From Colletotrichum lupini (taxonomy: Eukaryota; Ascomycota; Sordariomycetes; Glomerellales; Glomerellaceae), in assembly GCF_023278565.1 (NCBI RefSeq), contig NC_064676.1, forward strand, positions 6,076,001 to 6,140,000: a DNA stretch of 64,000 nt. Reading direction: 5' to 3'. The notes below the pieces were generated by a model. That model did not search any database. It saw nothing but the letters and a program-made list of their open reading frames with translations, and was not told where the DNA came from. Shown piece by piece: positions 13,112 to 25,576 of the stretch. A program made the translations under genes and the position numbers. Numbering within the stretch: the first letter of the stretch is position 1; each line of letters starts with the position of its first letter.

Positions 13112-14081
13112 ATGAAGTACTCAGTAGCTGTTCTGGCCGCCGTGGCCTTTGGCTTCAGCTCAGCCCAGACTGCCACCACTACGTCAGGATATCAGAAGCC
13201 CAGTGAGGCCGCGAGGCCAGGCGCCATCACCAACCACGGATGCTACAACGCGTCATCAACGACATGGCAGAAGTACCCCGTAGAGAACATCAGTACCGGA
13301 TCATGCACGTTGGAATGCCAAACTAAGCAGAAGAAGAATGTCGCCGCTATCAACGGCGAGGACTGCTACTGCGGTGACTCGTACCCGCCAAAGGTCGACG
13401 TCGTCGACGACAAGAAGTGCAACTTCCCTTGCCCATTCTACCCGGAAGAGGCTTGTATGTTACCCTACGTCTCATGGCCCAACTTTTGAAGTAATGGCTA
13501 ACCTTTGTGAAAGGCGGTGGTGTCGAAGACATGATGTACTACTCCGTCTTCAACACGGGTCTCAAGCTCGTCGTTCCCGATGAAGACGTTGCAACCACCA
13601 CAACGGCCGCAGCCACCACAACGGCCACGACAACAACCGCCGCCAACGGCGTCGTCTCAACCGTAATCGAGACCCCCGCCGCGACAACATCGGCCGCGGC
13701 AACCGAGACGCCCAAGAAGAGCACCAACGTCGCCGGCATCGCCGCGGGCGTCGTCGTCGGCGTCGTGGCCATCGCCGCCATCGTCGGCGCCGCCTTCTTC
13801 TTCGTCCGCAGGAAGCGCAACGCCGAGATCGAGGAGGAGCACCGCCGCAACGCCGCCGTCAACGCCTTCATCGGCGGCTCCAAGCCGCCCAGCAGCAGCG
13901 GCGTCTCCATGTCCGACTCCCGCATGGATCCTACCCTGGCGCACCGACGCATGAGCGATGGCAGCATTGCCGACAACCAAGATTACTCGCGGAAGATTCT
14001 CCGAGTAAGTTTATGAGATGTTTTAAAATGAGATGAACCCTGAAAAAGCTAATTCCCCTCATCAAGGTTACCAACGCATGA
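13112..14081 (+). CDS. WSC-domain membrane protein, cell-wall stress sensor type
   Basis: Three exons, 13112-13454, 13514-14004 and 14067-14081, give 282 residues. The introns have GTATGT/AAG and GTAAGT/AAG borders and phases that join cleanly (the first restores a Cys codon). Order of parts: signal peptide about residues 1-19; WSC domain about 38-130 with eight cysteines, including the CYCG motif; a Thr/Ala-rich, probably O-mannosylated stalk about 141-182; one transmembrane helix about 187-212 (VAGIAAGVVVGVVAIAAIVG); then RRKR and a basic/acidic cytoplasmic tail of about 70 residues. This is the layout of Wsc1/Slg1-type sensors, which sit in the plasma membrane and signal wall damage through Rho1 and protein kinase C. 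The last exon is only five codons, so the exact C-terminus is the least certain part. The start is the first ATG before a clear signal peptide. Confidence 0.88.
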
Positions 14082-16613
14082 GCACCTCACATCATGACGA
14101 CAAACGACCTGAAAGCCTGTCCTGGGGCTTCTTTGAATTACTTCTTTCTACACAATTCTGGCATCAAAGGCGTTTTGTGGTGTTCAATCTCCCGACGCTG
14201 GCTTACTCGGGGGCCTCTTCCGAAAAAAACGACCAGTGTCGTCGGATTTTTCATTTGTATCATGGTGTAGGGTAAACATATCTTGGGAAATTACGATATG
14301 GGTTTTTGCGTTGGATACATCTATCAAATCTCTCTTGTTCTTGGACACAACCATACACAAAAAATCCGCCCTTTCGGCCACGACCTCCCTCCCTACGCCG
14401 TCCACTCCTTTTGCAACTATCTACAATTTAGACAACTTTTGGATATCACAACCAACCTACCAACCAAACGGGGGGCTTTCGTCTCGAGACATTTTCCCTC
14501 CTACCCCCTTACCTACCCTCAAATTACGACCCGCCACTACCACAACACCAATACCTTTTTTTAAAAACACGTCACCCGGACCGCCAACCACTTACCACCT
14601 ACACTGGGTACTTTCGATTCTACCGATGGGAAGGGGTTGACAGGCCGAGATTATGTTCATCACAAAAACACGGCGGCAGTTGGAAATAAAAACCTTGTTG
14701 AACGACATTCTATGGAAAGAGTCATAACGGAGTATGGTGGCGTAACCCCCCTTCCCATCTTGTGTATAGTAACCATGGCACCTTCATATTATGAACGCGA
14801 AGGGGCCTACGCCTTGGGAGGGATTATTACACGGGCAGAGATCTTCAATATCATCTTGGATAAACCAGCTTTGGCCCTCCCTTGGAGTGTCCGCGTGAGA
14901 ACAGGAGAGAGATTTGGCCAACTTGGGCTCAACCCGATGGAAGCAAGAGATAGGAGGCTGGTGCGGGAATTCTTTTTTTTTTGGGTTAATACAGCGTGTT
15001 CAAAGTTAACTTGGGTTATGGAAATGTGGCGTGGTAATCGAGCAAAATATCCAATGACCTCATATTTCATCATTTTGTCCCTTCTAATCGCATTGACTTG
15101 AACGAACGGCCGTGAACTTGCAGGAGGACAAGATCCGACTGCCGCGTCTAGTACACTGGGCGTCCTTCCGAGCGCCGCCTCCGAGCTCCGAGCACGCGCC
15201 GTTTGTGTGTGACCCGGCTTGAAGAGAGTAATGCCCGACGAGGTCACCTGACATTCTACAACGGGACTGCAGCCTTTCTCCCTACCTACTTACTACTTCA
15301 TCGCCTCCCTTGCAGACTGGAGTAAGGTAGTGTAACCGACTGCCAACTTTCGAGCCTGCCCCATCCCCAGCCTTCTGCCAACATTTTTTAAGCTTGGGCA
15401 ACAAGACCATACCTTGTTTGCGGGCTGCCCGATGGGGGGCAGGATACTTGACCGAAAGGCCTCCAGCACGTGGGCATTGAAAACTGGGGGGAGGGGAGGG
15501 AATAAAGACAAAGATTGGGATTGGACGTTGGCTTGTGCTTGCACCACTGGCTATTCAGCGTTCAGCCTTTTCCTGTGGTTTTAGTGTGGGTGCGCTGGGG
15601 AAAGAAAATTGGGGATTGGTGTGTGTCAAGTTTAGGCCCCTGACGATCATTTTTCGGGATTTTTTTCTCTGTCCTGTTCTTTCTTGGTGTGTGTAGTCGG
15701 TCCGTTTGTGTGGTTTTGAACAGTAGCTTCTTGGTCGAGTGACTGGTCAACCAACGCTGATCCTTGGTAACTAAAACCAGTCACATCACTGAGACTAGCC
15801 GCCCGAGGTTGATACATGGGAAGCGAAAAAGAGAATAACTTTCTGAAGCTCTAGTATGTTAGATCTCAAGTCGTCTCAGTTGTGTTGGTTGGTTCTTGAC
15901 TTCTAGCGTTCATGGTGTCTTCGGACAGCGTGCGGTGTGTTTTGAGGGGACTGGGTGGATCAGAAACAAATGGGCGATGCGTCGAAGCCTGGAGGGGATG
16001 TCCTTGACGATGATGATGCCCATTCATCCTCTTCCAGTTCTTGGCCTGGCGCCATTTCCAGTGTCTGAGTTGAAAGTGTCTTCCCCCGCCCTTGCTTAGA
16101 TCATGTTGATTGGTCTTGGGGATGGCTTGTCGTTGTTTCAACAGTGACGAATGAGCATAGTCGGCCTTTTTGGGGGGCTGGATATCGGGCTGAAGTCTGA
16201 CCTTCTCGAAGTATCGGGAGTTGCGGGCTCTTTGGTAATGACAACAGGGCTGGCCGTGGAGACTGTGGAGATCTGCAAAGTTGTGGACATCGCGTGGGTT
16301 TCTTTTCTGGGGATCGTTGAAGTCTCTTCCCGTCATCTAGGCTCCTCGTCCGAGTGAATTCAGTCTGGTTCCGAAGGAAAAGATGACATAGTTGCTGGGC
16401 TTTGGAGGCTTTGGAGGTGGTCCTGTGCTGCTTGATGCATGTACCGACGGGCAGTGTGATTTTCTGGTACCGAGTACGGATCCTTTTCCAAATGCCGGGT
16501 CTCGCGGTGTAGTATCCGGACGCTCGGTATGACGTCGTGATGGGAGTACGGGGGCATGAAACGTCGTTGCTTGTCCTTTAGGATGACGAGGGCTGGAACG
16601 ATATTTGGTAGCG
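14082..16613. other. Intergenic region between WSC and HET genes
   Basis: About 2.5 kb. It contains the 3' flank of the WSC gene and the downstream flank of the HET gene. Open frames such as 15866-16336 on the minus strand are rich in H, Q, N and P and show no family resemblance. I see no repeat, tRNA or transposon end here. Confidence 0.5.
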
Positions 16614-18314
16614 TCATTTGTCTGACATATATCGTATCAGGTCTGCCATAGGAAGGAATGGAAGCCCTTTTTGCTCCTGTACCCTTTGAGGCTCCTTGAG
16701 ATATTTGCAAGATAGTATAAGGCGCATCTTCTCATCCACCTCTGCTGTGACTGTTACATCAAAAGAGAATTGGCCATGACAGCAGGTAGCCCGGGCAGAC
16801 GACAAGTTACTTGGGGAATAAGGTAGCAGGGAACGCTTGTACAACCGCATTTCTGTTTCCGACGAAGAGGTACCCTCAGGATAGACTATGCCCTCCTTCA
16901 GCTCCCATGGCCAGTCTGGGACCAGGAAGAGCTGAACCTCAGGCGGTCGATCTTTGACCTTGAACAGAACTAGACAGATGATGATATTCGAAGGCAGGGC
17001 GCTCAAGGACAACTTGATGATGCCCATAAAATCTTCAGCCTGTGCCTCCCCCACGAATCCCCGATAGGCGGGGTTCCAGAGGAAGCTGGGCTCGGCCGCG
17101 AGAAGCTTGCCACATCTGCTGAGGCAGTCTCCTGGAGCCCAGTCCGGCTTGAAGAAGTGGCCCGGCCGCTGCTCGAGTCTGCGGCTCTCTGAGGCCGTGA
17201 CCGTCTTCCTGACGCACACGTCGATAAAACTGGGAAATGACGGCCCATCGCTCTCATACCGGCAGCGCCCAGGCGTCGCGCGGACCCAGCCCTCGGCGGT
17301 GAAAACTAGGCCGATGTAAATGCTATGCTGATAGTGGCACTTTTGGCAATTCCCTTGCATCAAAAAAGGGAGCAGCCAAGTGGCGCTTGCGTCCGTGTTC
17401 ACGCCTAAGACGTAGGTAAATCGGACGCCTTTGTTGGTGATGGAGAATTCATTCCGGTCTGATGTGAGTCGATTGCATCGCATGTAATTGCCGCAGAATG
17501 TGAACTCCGCTAGTTCTTGGGCAAAGATGCCTCTATACCGCTGATTCTCATCAACTGCTACCCAGGCGAACAGCGACAAGTCATCTGTCTCCTTGGCAAT
17601 CTCTTCCTGGAGTCGCTGAAAGGCTTTTCTGCCCTCGCCGTAGATCATGGGGATGTGGATGTCGAAGAGCCCGAGGAGGGAGTAGGCCCGATCCTCGACA
17701 CGGGTCGTTCGGCGATGCGCTGCCCATGACATTTTGACGGCAACGGGAACAGCCGATAGTTCCTTTTCGAATGTCAAGATATCGATATCGATGTTGGTTA
17801 TCGTCGATAGACGCCCCGACCATACGTCTTTGGAGAACCTCAACTTCCACCCAGCATCGTAAAACTCCACAGCGGCCGGCGCGATGAGCTCTTGCAGCGT
17901 CCGGCCGCGAGTGAACCACTTGCACCTAGACAGATCGGATATCTTATGGATCCCAGGCCCAGTACTGCCAACTTCCGGGCGGAGATCCGAGAGAAATACC
18001 AAGCAGACCTTCGCCTCCTGGTACCATCGAAACATGGAGTTAATGGCTTCGCTGAGCTCGGCGCTGCTGGACTTGTCGATGCAACAGGTGTCGATCCACG
18101 CGTATCCCAGACCCTTCTCCTATGCAATCTCACAGGTCTTTGCGACCTTGTCAAAGCCTGCCTTGCTTTTCGTCGTTGACGCCACAGCGGCGGAGGACAT
18201 CTCCTGAAAAGAGACCTCACCGCTCTCCCACGTGTGCGAGAGTGTGGCATAGTCGACTTCGGAGGACTCCGCGAAGCTCTCGAGGGCGAGGGTCTTCGTA
18301 TTGACAAGCCACAT
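16614..18314 (-). pseudogene. HET-domain (heterokaryon incompatibility) gene with premature stop at codon 65
   Basis: Read from ATG at 18314 (MWLVNTKTLALESF, the usual start of this family) one continuous frame of 567 codons runs to TGA at 16614, broken only by TAG at 18120-18122. HET landmarks lie on both sides: YATLSHTWE (residues about 22-30), YAWIDTCCIDK, SAELSEAINSMFRWYQEA, CKWFTRGRTLQELIAP (about 130-145) and MSWAAHRRTTRVEDRAYSLLGLF. HET proteins trigger cell death or rejection when incompatible strains fuse. The stop sits between KTCEIA and EKGLGYAWIDTCC, where relatives simply continue. A CAG to TAG change would explain it and is RIP-type. No usable intron covers the stop: the only GT...AG close to it is 14 nt. 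A later in-frame ATG at 18035 would give a 473-residue product lacking the first third of the domain. Confidence 0.82.
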
Positions 18315-18805
18315 GACTGAACAAACCAGAAGTTTTCTCAACTAAACGCTTTCGAGACGAGGGCGGAGGGTAACGTTGTCGTCTGCGAGATGTGTTTTGC
18401 ACGATTAGTGTAGAAGGTCAGAATACGCGACGCCATTGGTTGCTCAACATAGCCTGCATGAGCCTCCCGCGATTGATCCACGGAAGCCTTGTTGCAAAAT
18501 CATCATACGATCGTCCCTTTTGTGAAAGTTTCTGTTTAAATTGACACCAGTAAGCACGTGAGGCCGCCTTATTATTACATGGTGACTGGAAATGTCAGCA
18601 ATGCTCGCGGAAGCATACTCGACCTACCTCAAGCCCAATATCCCTCAGGGATAACTTCATACATGAAGCTTGGAAATTTCATCCTGAGCTGTCGCCGATG
18701 TAAATGTTCACAGTAGGCTATAGCACCGGAAGGGCAGAGAATCGACTCAACGCCAGCGAGAATTTGGCAAAAGAATCCATGAGTTAAATCGCAACTATGC
18801 CGAAT
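18315..18805. other. Intergenic region upstream of the HET gene
   Basis: 491 bp between the HET start and the end of the MYND gene, both on the minus strand. It must hold the HET promoter and the MYND 3' end. No motif stands out. Confidence 0.5.
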
Positions 18806-21800
18806 TTACTTTTGATACGCCTCGCTTTCCTTGCACTCGCCACGATGCTTTCGCCAATCCTTCTTCTGGCAGTCGGCACTGCAATACTTGGCACTCAAGC
18901 AGCGCATACACTTCTTCAGAGCGGCGCCGTTCGTCGGCTCCTTGCCGCAGTTGGTGCACCTTTCCTTAGGCGGCGCCATACCATTAGCGCGATAATCCTT
19001 GTATTTACTCGTGTCCACAATCTCCTCCACAAATGGTACAGCGAACGTCGGGCTGATGGCAATGCGGGTGGCGTATTTGGACGCGGTGTCCCACTCTGGG
19101 AGCCCGATGAAGTTCGCAGGGAACTGTCCGCGGCCGCAGGAGCAGAGGGCAGGCTCACTGGGTTCCAGCGATAAGGGTATGGTGGCGCCGGCCTTGCGGT
19201 ACTCGCACGACGAATTATGGTTCCACGTCCGGGTACGCTCGGCCAGGGCAGGGAGGACCTTCTTCCAGAGGATGAGTTCCTCGTCGTTGACGGTGACAGA
19301 GGCCATCTCGAGCTCTCTCAGAAGCAGAAGGAATGGCTCTACCTTCTTGATAACGGGGAGCGTAAATGGTAGGACTGCGGCATCGAGGACGACGGAGGCA
19401 GAGGCAGCATCGAGACGGAGAGCGGAGACGAAGAAGAGCATGTGAATGCCGCCGCGGTCCGGATGGTTGAGACAGAAGAGGCCAGTTTGGCCACCTTGTT
19501 GACCCGTGGAGAGCATAGTCATGGTGAAGATTGACTCCTTGAAGTTGACGCGGGGCGAGGGGGCGAGGTCGAGCCTGCTGGCGTTGATACGCTCGCGCAG
19601 TGCCCTCTCACGGACCGAGAACTCGAAGGAGAGGAGTGTGTTGAGGAAGGAAAGCTCATCCCTTTTGGCGACGTCGATGATAGGGAGGCGGTCGAGGTTC
19701 AAGTGCGGGGTGTTGAGATCGGCTGGGGTGTTTGAGAGACCTCGTGCAAGCTGAGTCGGATAGACAAAGTCGGTGAGTACTGTGTTCGTTTCTGGATCGC
19801 TGCTAGGTTCGGCAAAGGGGGCAATAACCTCGACGTAGGCGGATGTACGAGCGATGCGAGTTTTCGCCTTGCTGGCGTCGATGAGAGCGGGGAAGGTGAG
19901 AGGATAGACAAGCTCCTTGTTACCAAACACGACGTTGACGGTGAAGGGAGACACTTGATCAAGGGTAATGGGTAGCTTGTCACTAAGGAATTTCTTGCCC
20001 TTGGTAGACAGGATATCGAGATGTCCAGTAATGGTTTCGATTCTGTCCTGTCTTCGTGATGCGTTTGCGGTGAAGGTCGATTCTGAGTCCGTGCTCTTTT
20101 CGAAAGCAGTCTCCGCGACAAGTCCCGCAGCTTCAGAAGCAGCCGGATACCTTGTCTGACCGGGCATGTACTTGGTGATGAAGACGCTGTCCTCGTCAGC
20201 CAACTTAGCCTGGAAGATTCTGAGTTCGCTACCGAGAGTCTTGCTGAAGACAGCGATACTTTGTGCAGAGCTCAGGACCTCTAGGCGGACATAGGAAGTT
20301 TTGCGTTCCACCTGTAACGCCGCAGCAGAGACGTAGAAGGTTGCGATGAGCGGAGATTGCCCAAGCCAACCTGCTGGGTCTGCATCGACGGTGACCGAGA
20401 AGTCGCTGGTGTCACGGTTACCACTGGATTTGACGGTCCCAAAGACAAGCTGTACCTCGTCGTAGAAGTTGTGCCACTTGTGGTTGGCGTCTTCACCAGA
20501 GACCAATGAACCTCTGATGGTGGGAGAACTGATTTTGGCTTGGTCAGAGCCGTCAAAGACCCGCGCAATCTTCTCCCGCGGGACAACGAGAGTCACGGCC
20601 ACGACCTCTGGGACTGATGTCCAGGAGTCGAACCCGCCGAGGTTACGGTTAGGCTTGATCTCTGCCCGAAGCCAGTCTTCTGAGTCGACCCCCTGCGTAT
20701 GCATCTGCACAGACAAATCTTGTCTAAGATTCCCCGTGAACATCAGGCTTCTTTCAGCGGATATTTTCTGGAGCAGAAATCCGCAAGTCTTTTCAAAATT
20801 GTCGACAGATAGACGCAGCTTGAGGTAATGGAGAAGGGAGACGAGGGTGCCCCGGTGGAAGTGGGAGTAGGCCGTGTTGCGGATAAGCTGCGTGACGGAT
20901 GACTTCGAGATGGACAGCAGCTTCATGGGGTTCTCGTGTGCGAAGACCTTAAGGTAGAGGTTGAAGAAGATGCTGGCTAGCGCTTCAGATTCGATTGCGA
21001 GAGGCCCGGAGGCGTTGACTCCTGAGAAAAGCTTGCTCTGTTTCCATGTAATTCGACTGTGCACTTGAGCCACTTCGTCGCCTTTCGCCTGGATGCTCTT
21101 GGTGCTCAGGCCGATCAAGATCTCATCGACGCTTGAAACGGCAGTGGAGTTGGTCCAGTATTCGACCGCGCTCGCGCCTACTAACAGTGATATCGTGGGG
21201 CCGTGGCCGTACAAGAGGGTATGAAAGGCCTCTTTGGCGGTACTTTCTCTCTTCAAAAGGGTTTCGGTGAAGACAGCCGACCAGGGGTGGGGTGTGAGCA
21301 GAGGTAGAGCCGACATGAGAATGTTCAATGTGCCAAAGTGGTCTGCGAGGTTGGATGTGTCAACGGTGTCGAATGCGATCGGAGCTGTTGACTTGGCGCC
21401 GTACACATCTTGGTCCAAGGACAGGACGCGGGCATCGAATTGGCGACGGTACCATCCGGCAGACGTCTCCTTGGTCACGATTAAGTGCTGCAGGGTGTGG
21501 CAGAACGCAAGGGCTTCACTGGCGATGGAACGGATCACCAACTTCTTCCCACGAAGAAGAGTCCCACAGGCAGCCGCCCACTCTCGGAATTGTGTCTTTG
21601 CAGCCGAGAAAACCCTGGTCCTCTCATCTTGTTGATCAGGCTTCAGAGGAGACTGTTCGGTCAAGGGGATAAAGGCCGCAGCAAGATGGAAGCCGAGGAC
21701 GGGGTCAGTTCCGTAGTGCAAGAGATGGTGTTTCGACAGCGAGGCATAGAAGAGGGGGTTTGGGTTGCTGACGGCACCGTTGGGCGTAGCGTCGGCGGAC

Positions 21801-22562
21801 TCCCAGAACTGCTGAGAAGCTTCGGTAACTTCCTGTGCATTTTGTAGTGCAGCAGGAGCAGCTGATCGCAAACCGGTGAAAGCTACATCGTTGCCGAAGG
21901 CAATTCTCTTCATCTCAATGGAGTGTTTGAGATTAGCAGTCAGGGCTTCGGAATTGGCGATGACATTGTCGGACGCAGCGGCATTCTCATAGCTGATCCA
22001 GACGGCACGAACGTCGTCGAGGGTGGCCTGATCACAGAAGGGCAAGACTTTGCCGTATGAGCTTGATTTCCACGACTTCAGAGACTCTGATGCTTTGAGA
22101 AGCTTCTTGACTTGAGATGATAAGATGTGTAGGTCTGAGCTGTCAATGTGAAGGTTGTAGTACAAGTTCCAGGGGGTATTTCCGGAGACATTGTCATTGT
22201 CGATGAGCAGAGAGAAGAGAAAGATGTTGCGTGCTTCAGATTGTCAGCAAATACTCATTGGCGGATGCAAACTTTGAACATACCCAGAATAGCTTCATCG
22301 ATGTCATTGACTGTGATATCCAGATTGCGACCAGCTGATGGCGAATTAGAAAGGTGGATGTGATTTCACCAGGACCTATGCAGCACTTACGTAGCCCAAT
22401 CTCATTGTAGGCTGTGTAAATGATGTTCCTCACATCGCCGCACCCAAGTAGTAGTAAACTGGCATCGACTCCATTAGGCAGGTTTTTGGCTAAGTTGATG
22501 GCCGGTGTATTGCCTAGCGCATAGAAGTAGGAGGTCGAGTTGGCAACAGTTGGGGTGAACAT
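18806..22562 (-). CDS. DUF4470 / MYND zinc-finger protein
   Basis: Three exons on the minus strand, 22562-22391, 22334-22284 and 22233-18806, give 1216 residues. Both introns are 50-56 nt with GTAAGT/CAG and GTATGT/AAG borders and join in phase. The N-terminus (FYALGNTPAINLA, LLLLGCGDVRNIIYTAYNEIGL, LDITVNDIDEAIL) is a DUF4470 domain, which looks like a Rossmann-type methyltransferase fold. The long middle has no motif I recognise. The C-terminus (about residues 1167-1208) is a MYND finger: CxxC, then CxxC, YCSxxC and HxxxC spacing, a protein-interaction zinc module. This pairing is common in filamentous fungi and its function is largely unknown. The gene is intact, in tandem behind the HET gene and divergent from the Nup37-like gene. 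Confidence 0.88.
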
Positions 22563-23315
22563 TGTGACTGAAAGCGAGCCTGGGAAGACCCAGATGACGT
22601 GAAAAATGCTCGATGACGAAGATAGAGAGAGAGGAGCATGGAGCACGGTCTCTATGTGCTTCAAGGTGTTAGAATGCCCCTATGAGGTCGACGCCCTACC
22701 ACAAAAGGCTTGCCCGACGTGAACAAGATAGCAAGAGGAGGGGACGAATTGTGGTCTCAGACCAGCATGTAGTTGGTAGGTCAAGGAGGAAAACTCCCAA
22801 AGTGAAGAAGATGAAATCTCAAGAGAATAAGGAATGTGAACAGGAAGCTCAACTTGATCTCTCTTTCCTCTTTCGCCTTATTCAAGCGAAAGTCGGGCAG
22901 GACGGAGGCACACAGTCTTGGTGACGAGGTGAGAGCTCTGGAGGGGTCGGTGGCAGCTGGCACCAGATGGGCTTGATTCCTTCGTTATGGTAACCCGTGC
23001 TGACCGCCCTCACTAGCCACACTCTCTGCCCGGCAGAAAGAGCAGGTGGAGGCTTCAGCCACTCCATTTCGATGCTTTTCGCGACGCCCATCGCGTTTTT
23101 GTTTCCCAGCTACAGCACTTGGGGAATCAACGTGCAGCTTGCGCAAAAGTCCACGCATATCCATCACTGCGATTTTGAACGGCCGGGCGACAAACTCTTC
23201 TTTTCGATCCACATCAATCGCTCTTGAGTCAAGCGAGGGCTCGCCATCTACACGCCGCCATTCGCGACGCTTACTCGAGGCCGAAGCTCAAATTCAACTT
23301 CACATCTGGGCAGCT
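22563..23315. promoter_or_regulatory. Divergent intergenic region shared by the MYND and Nup37-like genes
   Basis: 753 bp between two start codons facing away from each other (22562 minus, 23316 plus), so both promoters must lie here. No TATA box or known operator is convincing. The region has ordinary composition and no repeat. Confidence 0.55.
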
Positions 23316-25576
23316 ATGGCCTCTCAGCCAACGCCCCGTGTCCGTCGCACGTCACAAAACACACAATACACGTATGTTTGAGAGGCAGCTCCGGAAGCTA
23401 CTGTCAAAGAAGTGCGCTGACAGGCTTTAGCTACAACCTCTCGAGACGGATCAACGATGTCAAGACCTACCCTGTCCAGTCTTCCCAAGGAGCTACGATC
23501 CTCCTCTATGGCCACGACAATGGCATTACAATAATATGGAGAGGTGGACGTCGCTTCAGGCCATCGAAGAAGCAACAAGCAAAACCTGCCACTGAGAAGC
23601 AGAATGGTGCTCCAGACGATGCCGTAATGATCATAGATTCCGACGACGACGAAGCACCAGCCAAGGCAGGCAAGGCATCAGGGCCCTTTACCGACAAGCC
23701 CGAATTCGAAGATTCCGAGGAGGAGGGACCTTACCCTGAAATCATCCAGACTCTCGACCTCTCTCTTGGCACATCTGTTTTGCATCTTGCCGTCCTGCCT
23801 ATGACGCCATGCTCCGCGGAAGATGCTGCCTGGGGAGGAGCCGATGTTTTGAAGGAAAAGATGGTGTTCACGGTGGCCTGCGCAACCAACGATGTCTACG
23901 TCGTGACCCTTCCTCTTACACCGCCGAGTCCCGAGAGCAAGGCACGCCCTGAGCTCATGTCCAACCTCCTGGCTGGGAAGGCTGGTTCTGGTCAATGGGG
24001 AGAGAGAGTCGTCCTTCTTGGCGGCCAATACAAACGGAGTGAAGGCATTGCCATGTCATTAATCAGACCCAAAGCTTCCTCTAGCTCCGATCGGATACGA
24101 GAGCAGACCGGCGCATCAAGTGCCCCGAAGCCTCGACTCGTTGTCGCCGCACATACCCGCGAGGCATCTGGCACTCTCCGTCTCTGGGATGTGCCTCTTG
24201 ACGTCCAACCCGGCGAAGCCAGTGCCCGAATCAACCCATTCCAAACCGAATATCTTCCTAGCCCCCTCTCCAGCATCTCATTCAACCCGACGCATCTTAC
24301 ACAGATCCTGACAGTAGCCTCTTCGCACGCTGTTCGCATCTACGACTACGCGCTACCCTCTTTTCCTCCGGATGACCAAGCCACCGGACCCTTCCCTAGC
24401 CAAGGATCCTGGCTGCTCTCTCTGTTCCAGCCATTCACCCGCCCTACGTCGACACGCAAACCCATCCTTGACGCCGCATGGATTTCTCATGGCAGAGCTG
24501 TCCTCGCACTGCTCGCCGATGGCACCTGGGGTATATGGGATGTGGATGGTGCTAGCCCGCTAGGCGCCTCGATCATGGGAAAGAACAGCTCTGGCATCAA
24601 GGGTGGCGCAATCACCGCCTTCAGTGCTACCGGTCACGTTGAAGGCACAGGGCCGTTGAGGACAACAGCAAGCGTACCGAGGTCCAACGGCAACGGCGAG
24701 TTCGTACCTCTGACACCCCACAGCCGGCGTGACGCAGCAGCTTCGCTCAGTACCGCGGGCTCACTGGAAAGGCTTGTGTCTGTCAGAGGCGGTATTGCTG
24801 TGACACCCTTGCCCGGCAGTGGTTCAGGCTCTGGCTCCGCTGATGAGAGCGTTGTGCTTTGGATTGGCGGACTGGATAATGTCTCTGTCATCCCCGCCGT
24901 CTCACGCTTCTGGGATGCCCAGCTGCGTCGGAGTTCTGGTGGAGGTGTGAACCTGTTCAGCGGTACTACTCCAACACGAATGATCCGTTTGCAAGATTTG
25001 TCTACCGGACTTCTCGGAGAGCGCTGCTGTGGTGTGGGTGCCGCTGTCAACTTTGCCAGACTGAAGGAGAACGATGGGGGTCTGCAGATTGAGGTCCTCA
25101 TCATGGGCGAGAGCCGATTGGTGATTGTCCACGAGTCCGAGGACACCCCAGGCACCAAGATCGGAACGGTTGTCTCAACCCGCCGACGTCTCTTTGGCGA
25201 CAAGGGCAAACCAGAGCCACCGAGCGCCATTATTGTCCACCCTCGACCCGATCAGCCCCGAAATGTGTCGTTCAACCTCAGCGTTAACAAGACTAGAAGT
25301 CTGCGCACGAAATCGAATGGCCGCGATAGCATCGACGTCGATGATCCGACACACGACTTCACGCTTCCCATCGGACGGCCCAAGTCCGGCTTCGGTTTCG
25401 CCGACACGCTCAACGCCGCCGCAGATTTACAGGATGACGTTACGACACGCGATGTCGAGGTGGAGATGTTGGATATCTTGGAGATTGATCAGGCGTTGGA
25501 GGATCTGGATCACGATCGGGGTAGCGGAAGGAAGAAGGTCTTCTTCGAGGAGGATCAAGACCGGTCGTTCCATTAA
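23316..25576 (+). CDS. NUP37: WD40-type nucleoporin, Nup37-like
   Basis: Exon 1 is 23316-23371 (ATG GCC TCT...), the 59-nt intron 23372-23430 has GTATGT, a CTGAC branch and a TTTAG acceptor, and exon 2 runs to TAA at 25576. The product is 733 residues. The N-terminal stretch (SRRINDVKTYPVQSSQGATI, then LLYGHDNGITIIWRGGRRF) and the overall length match fungal Nup37, a beta-propeller member of the Y-shaped (Nup84/Nup107) scaffold of the nuclear pore that binds Nup120. An acidic insert (IIDSDDDE, about residues 86-93) and a Gly/Ser-rich loop interrupt the propeller. WD-like strands recur (TLRLWDVPL, GTWGIWDVDG, VVLWIGGLD). The C-terminal 100 residues are charged and probably disordered. The gene is intact and uses ordinary codons. 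If it is not Nup37 it is another WD40 scaffold protein. Confidence 0.72.

Noticed and set aside
13539..13976. Minus-strand frames across the WSC gene
   Set aside because: Mirror of its Thr/Ala codons; the plus strand has signal peptide, WSC domain and membrane helix.
18035..18122. Intron to explain the HET premature stop
   Set aside because: The nearest GT...AG is 14 nt, and upstream sequence (KAGFDKVAKTCEIA) is conserved coding in this family.
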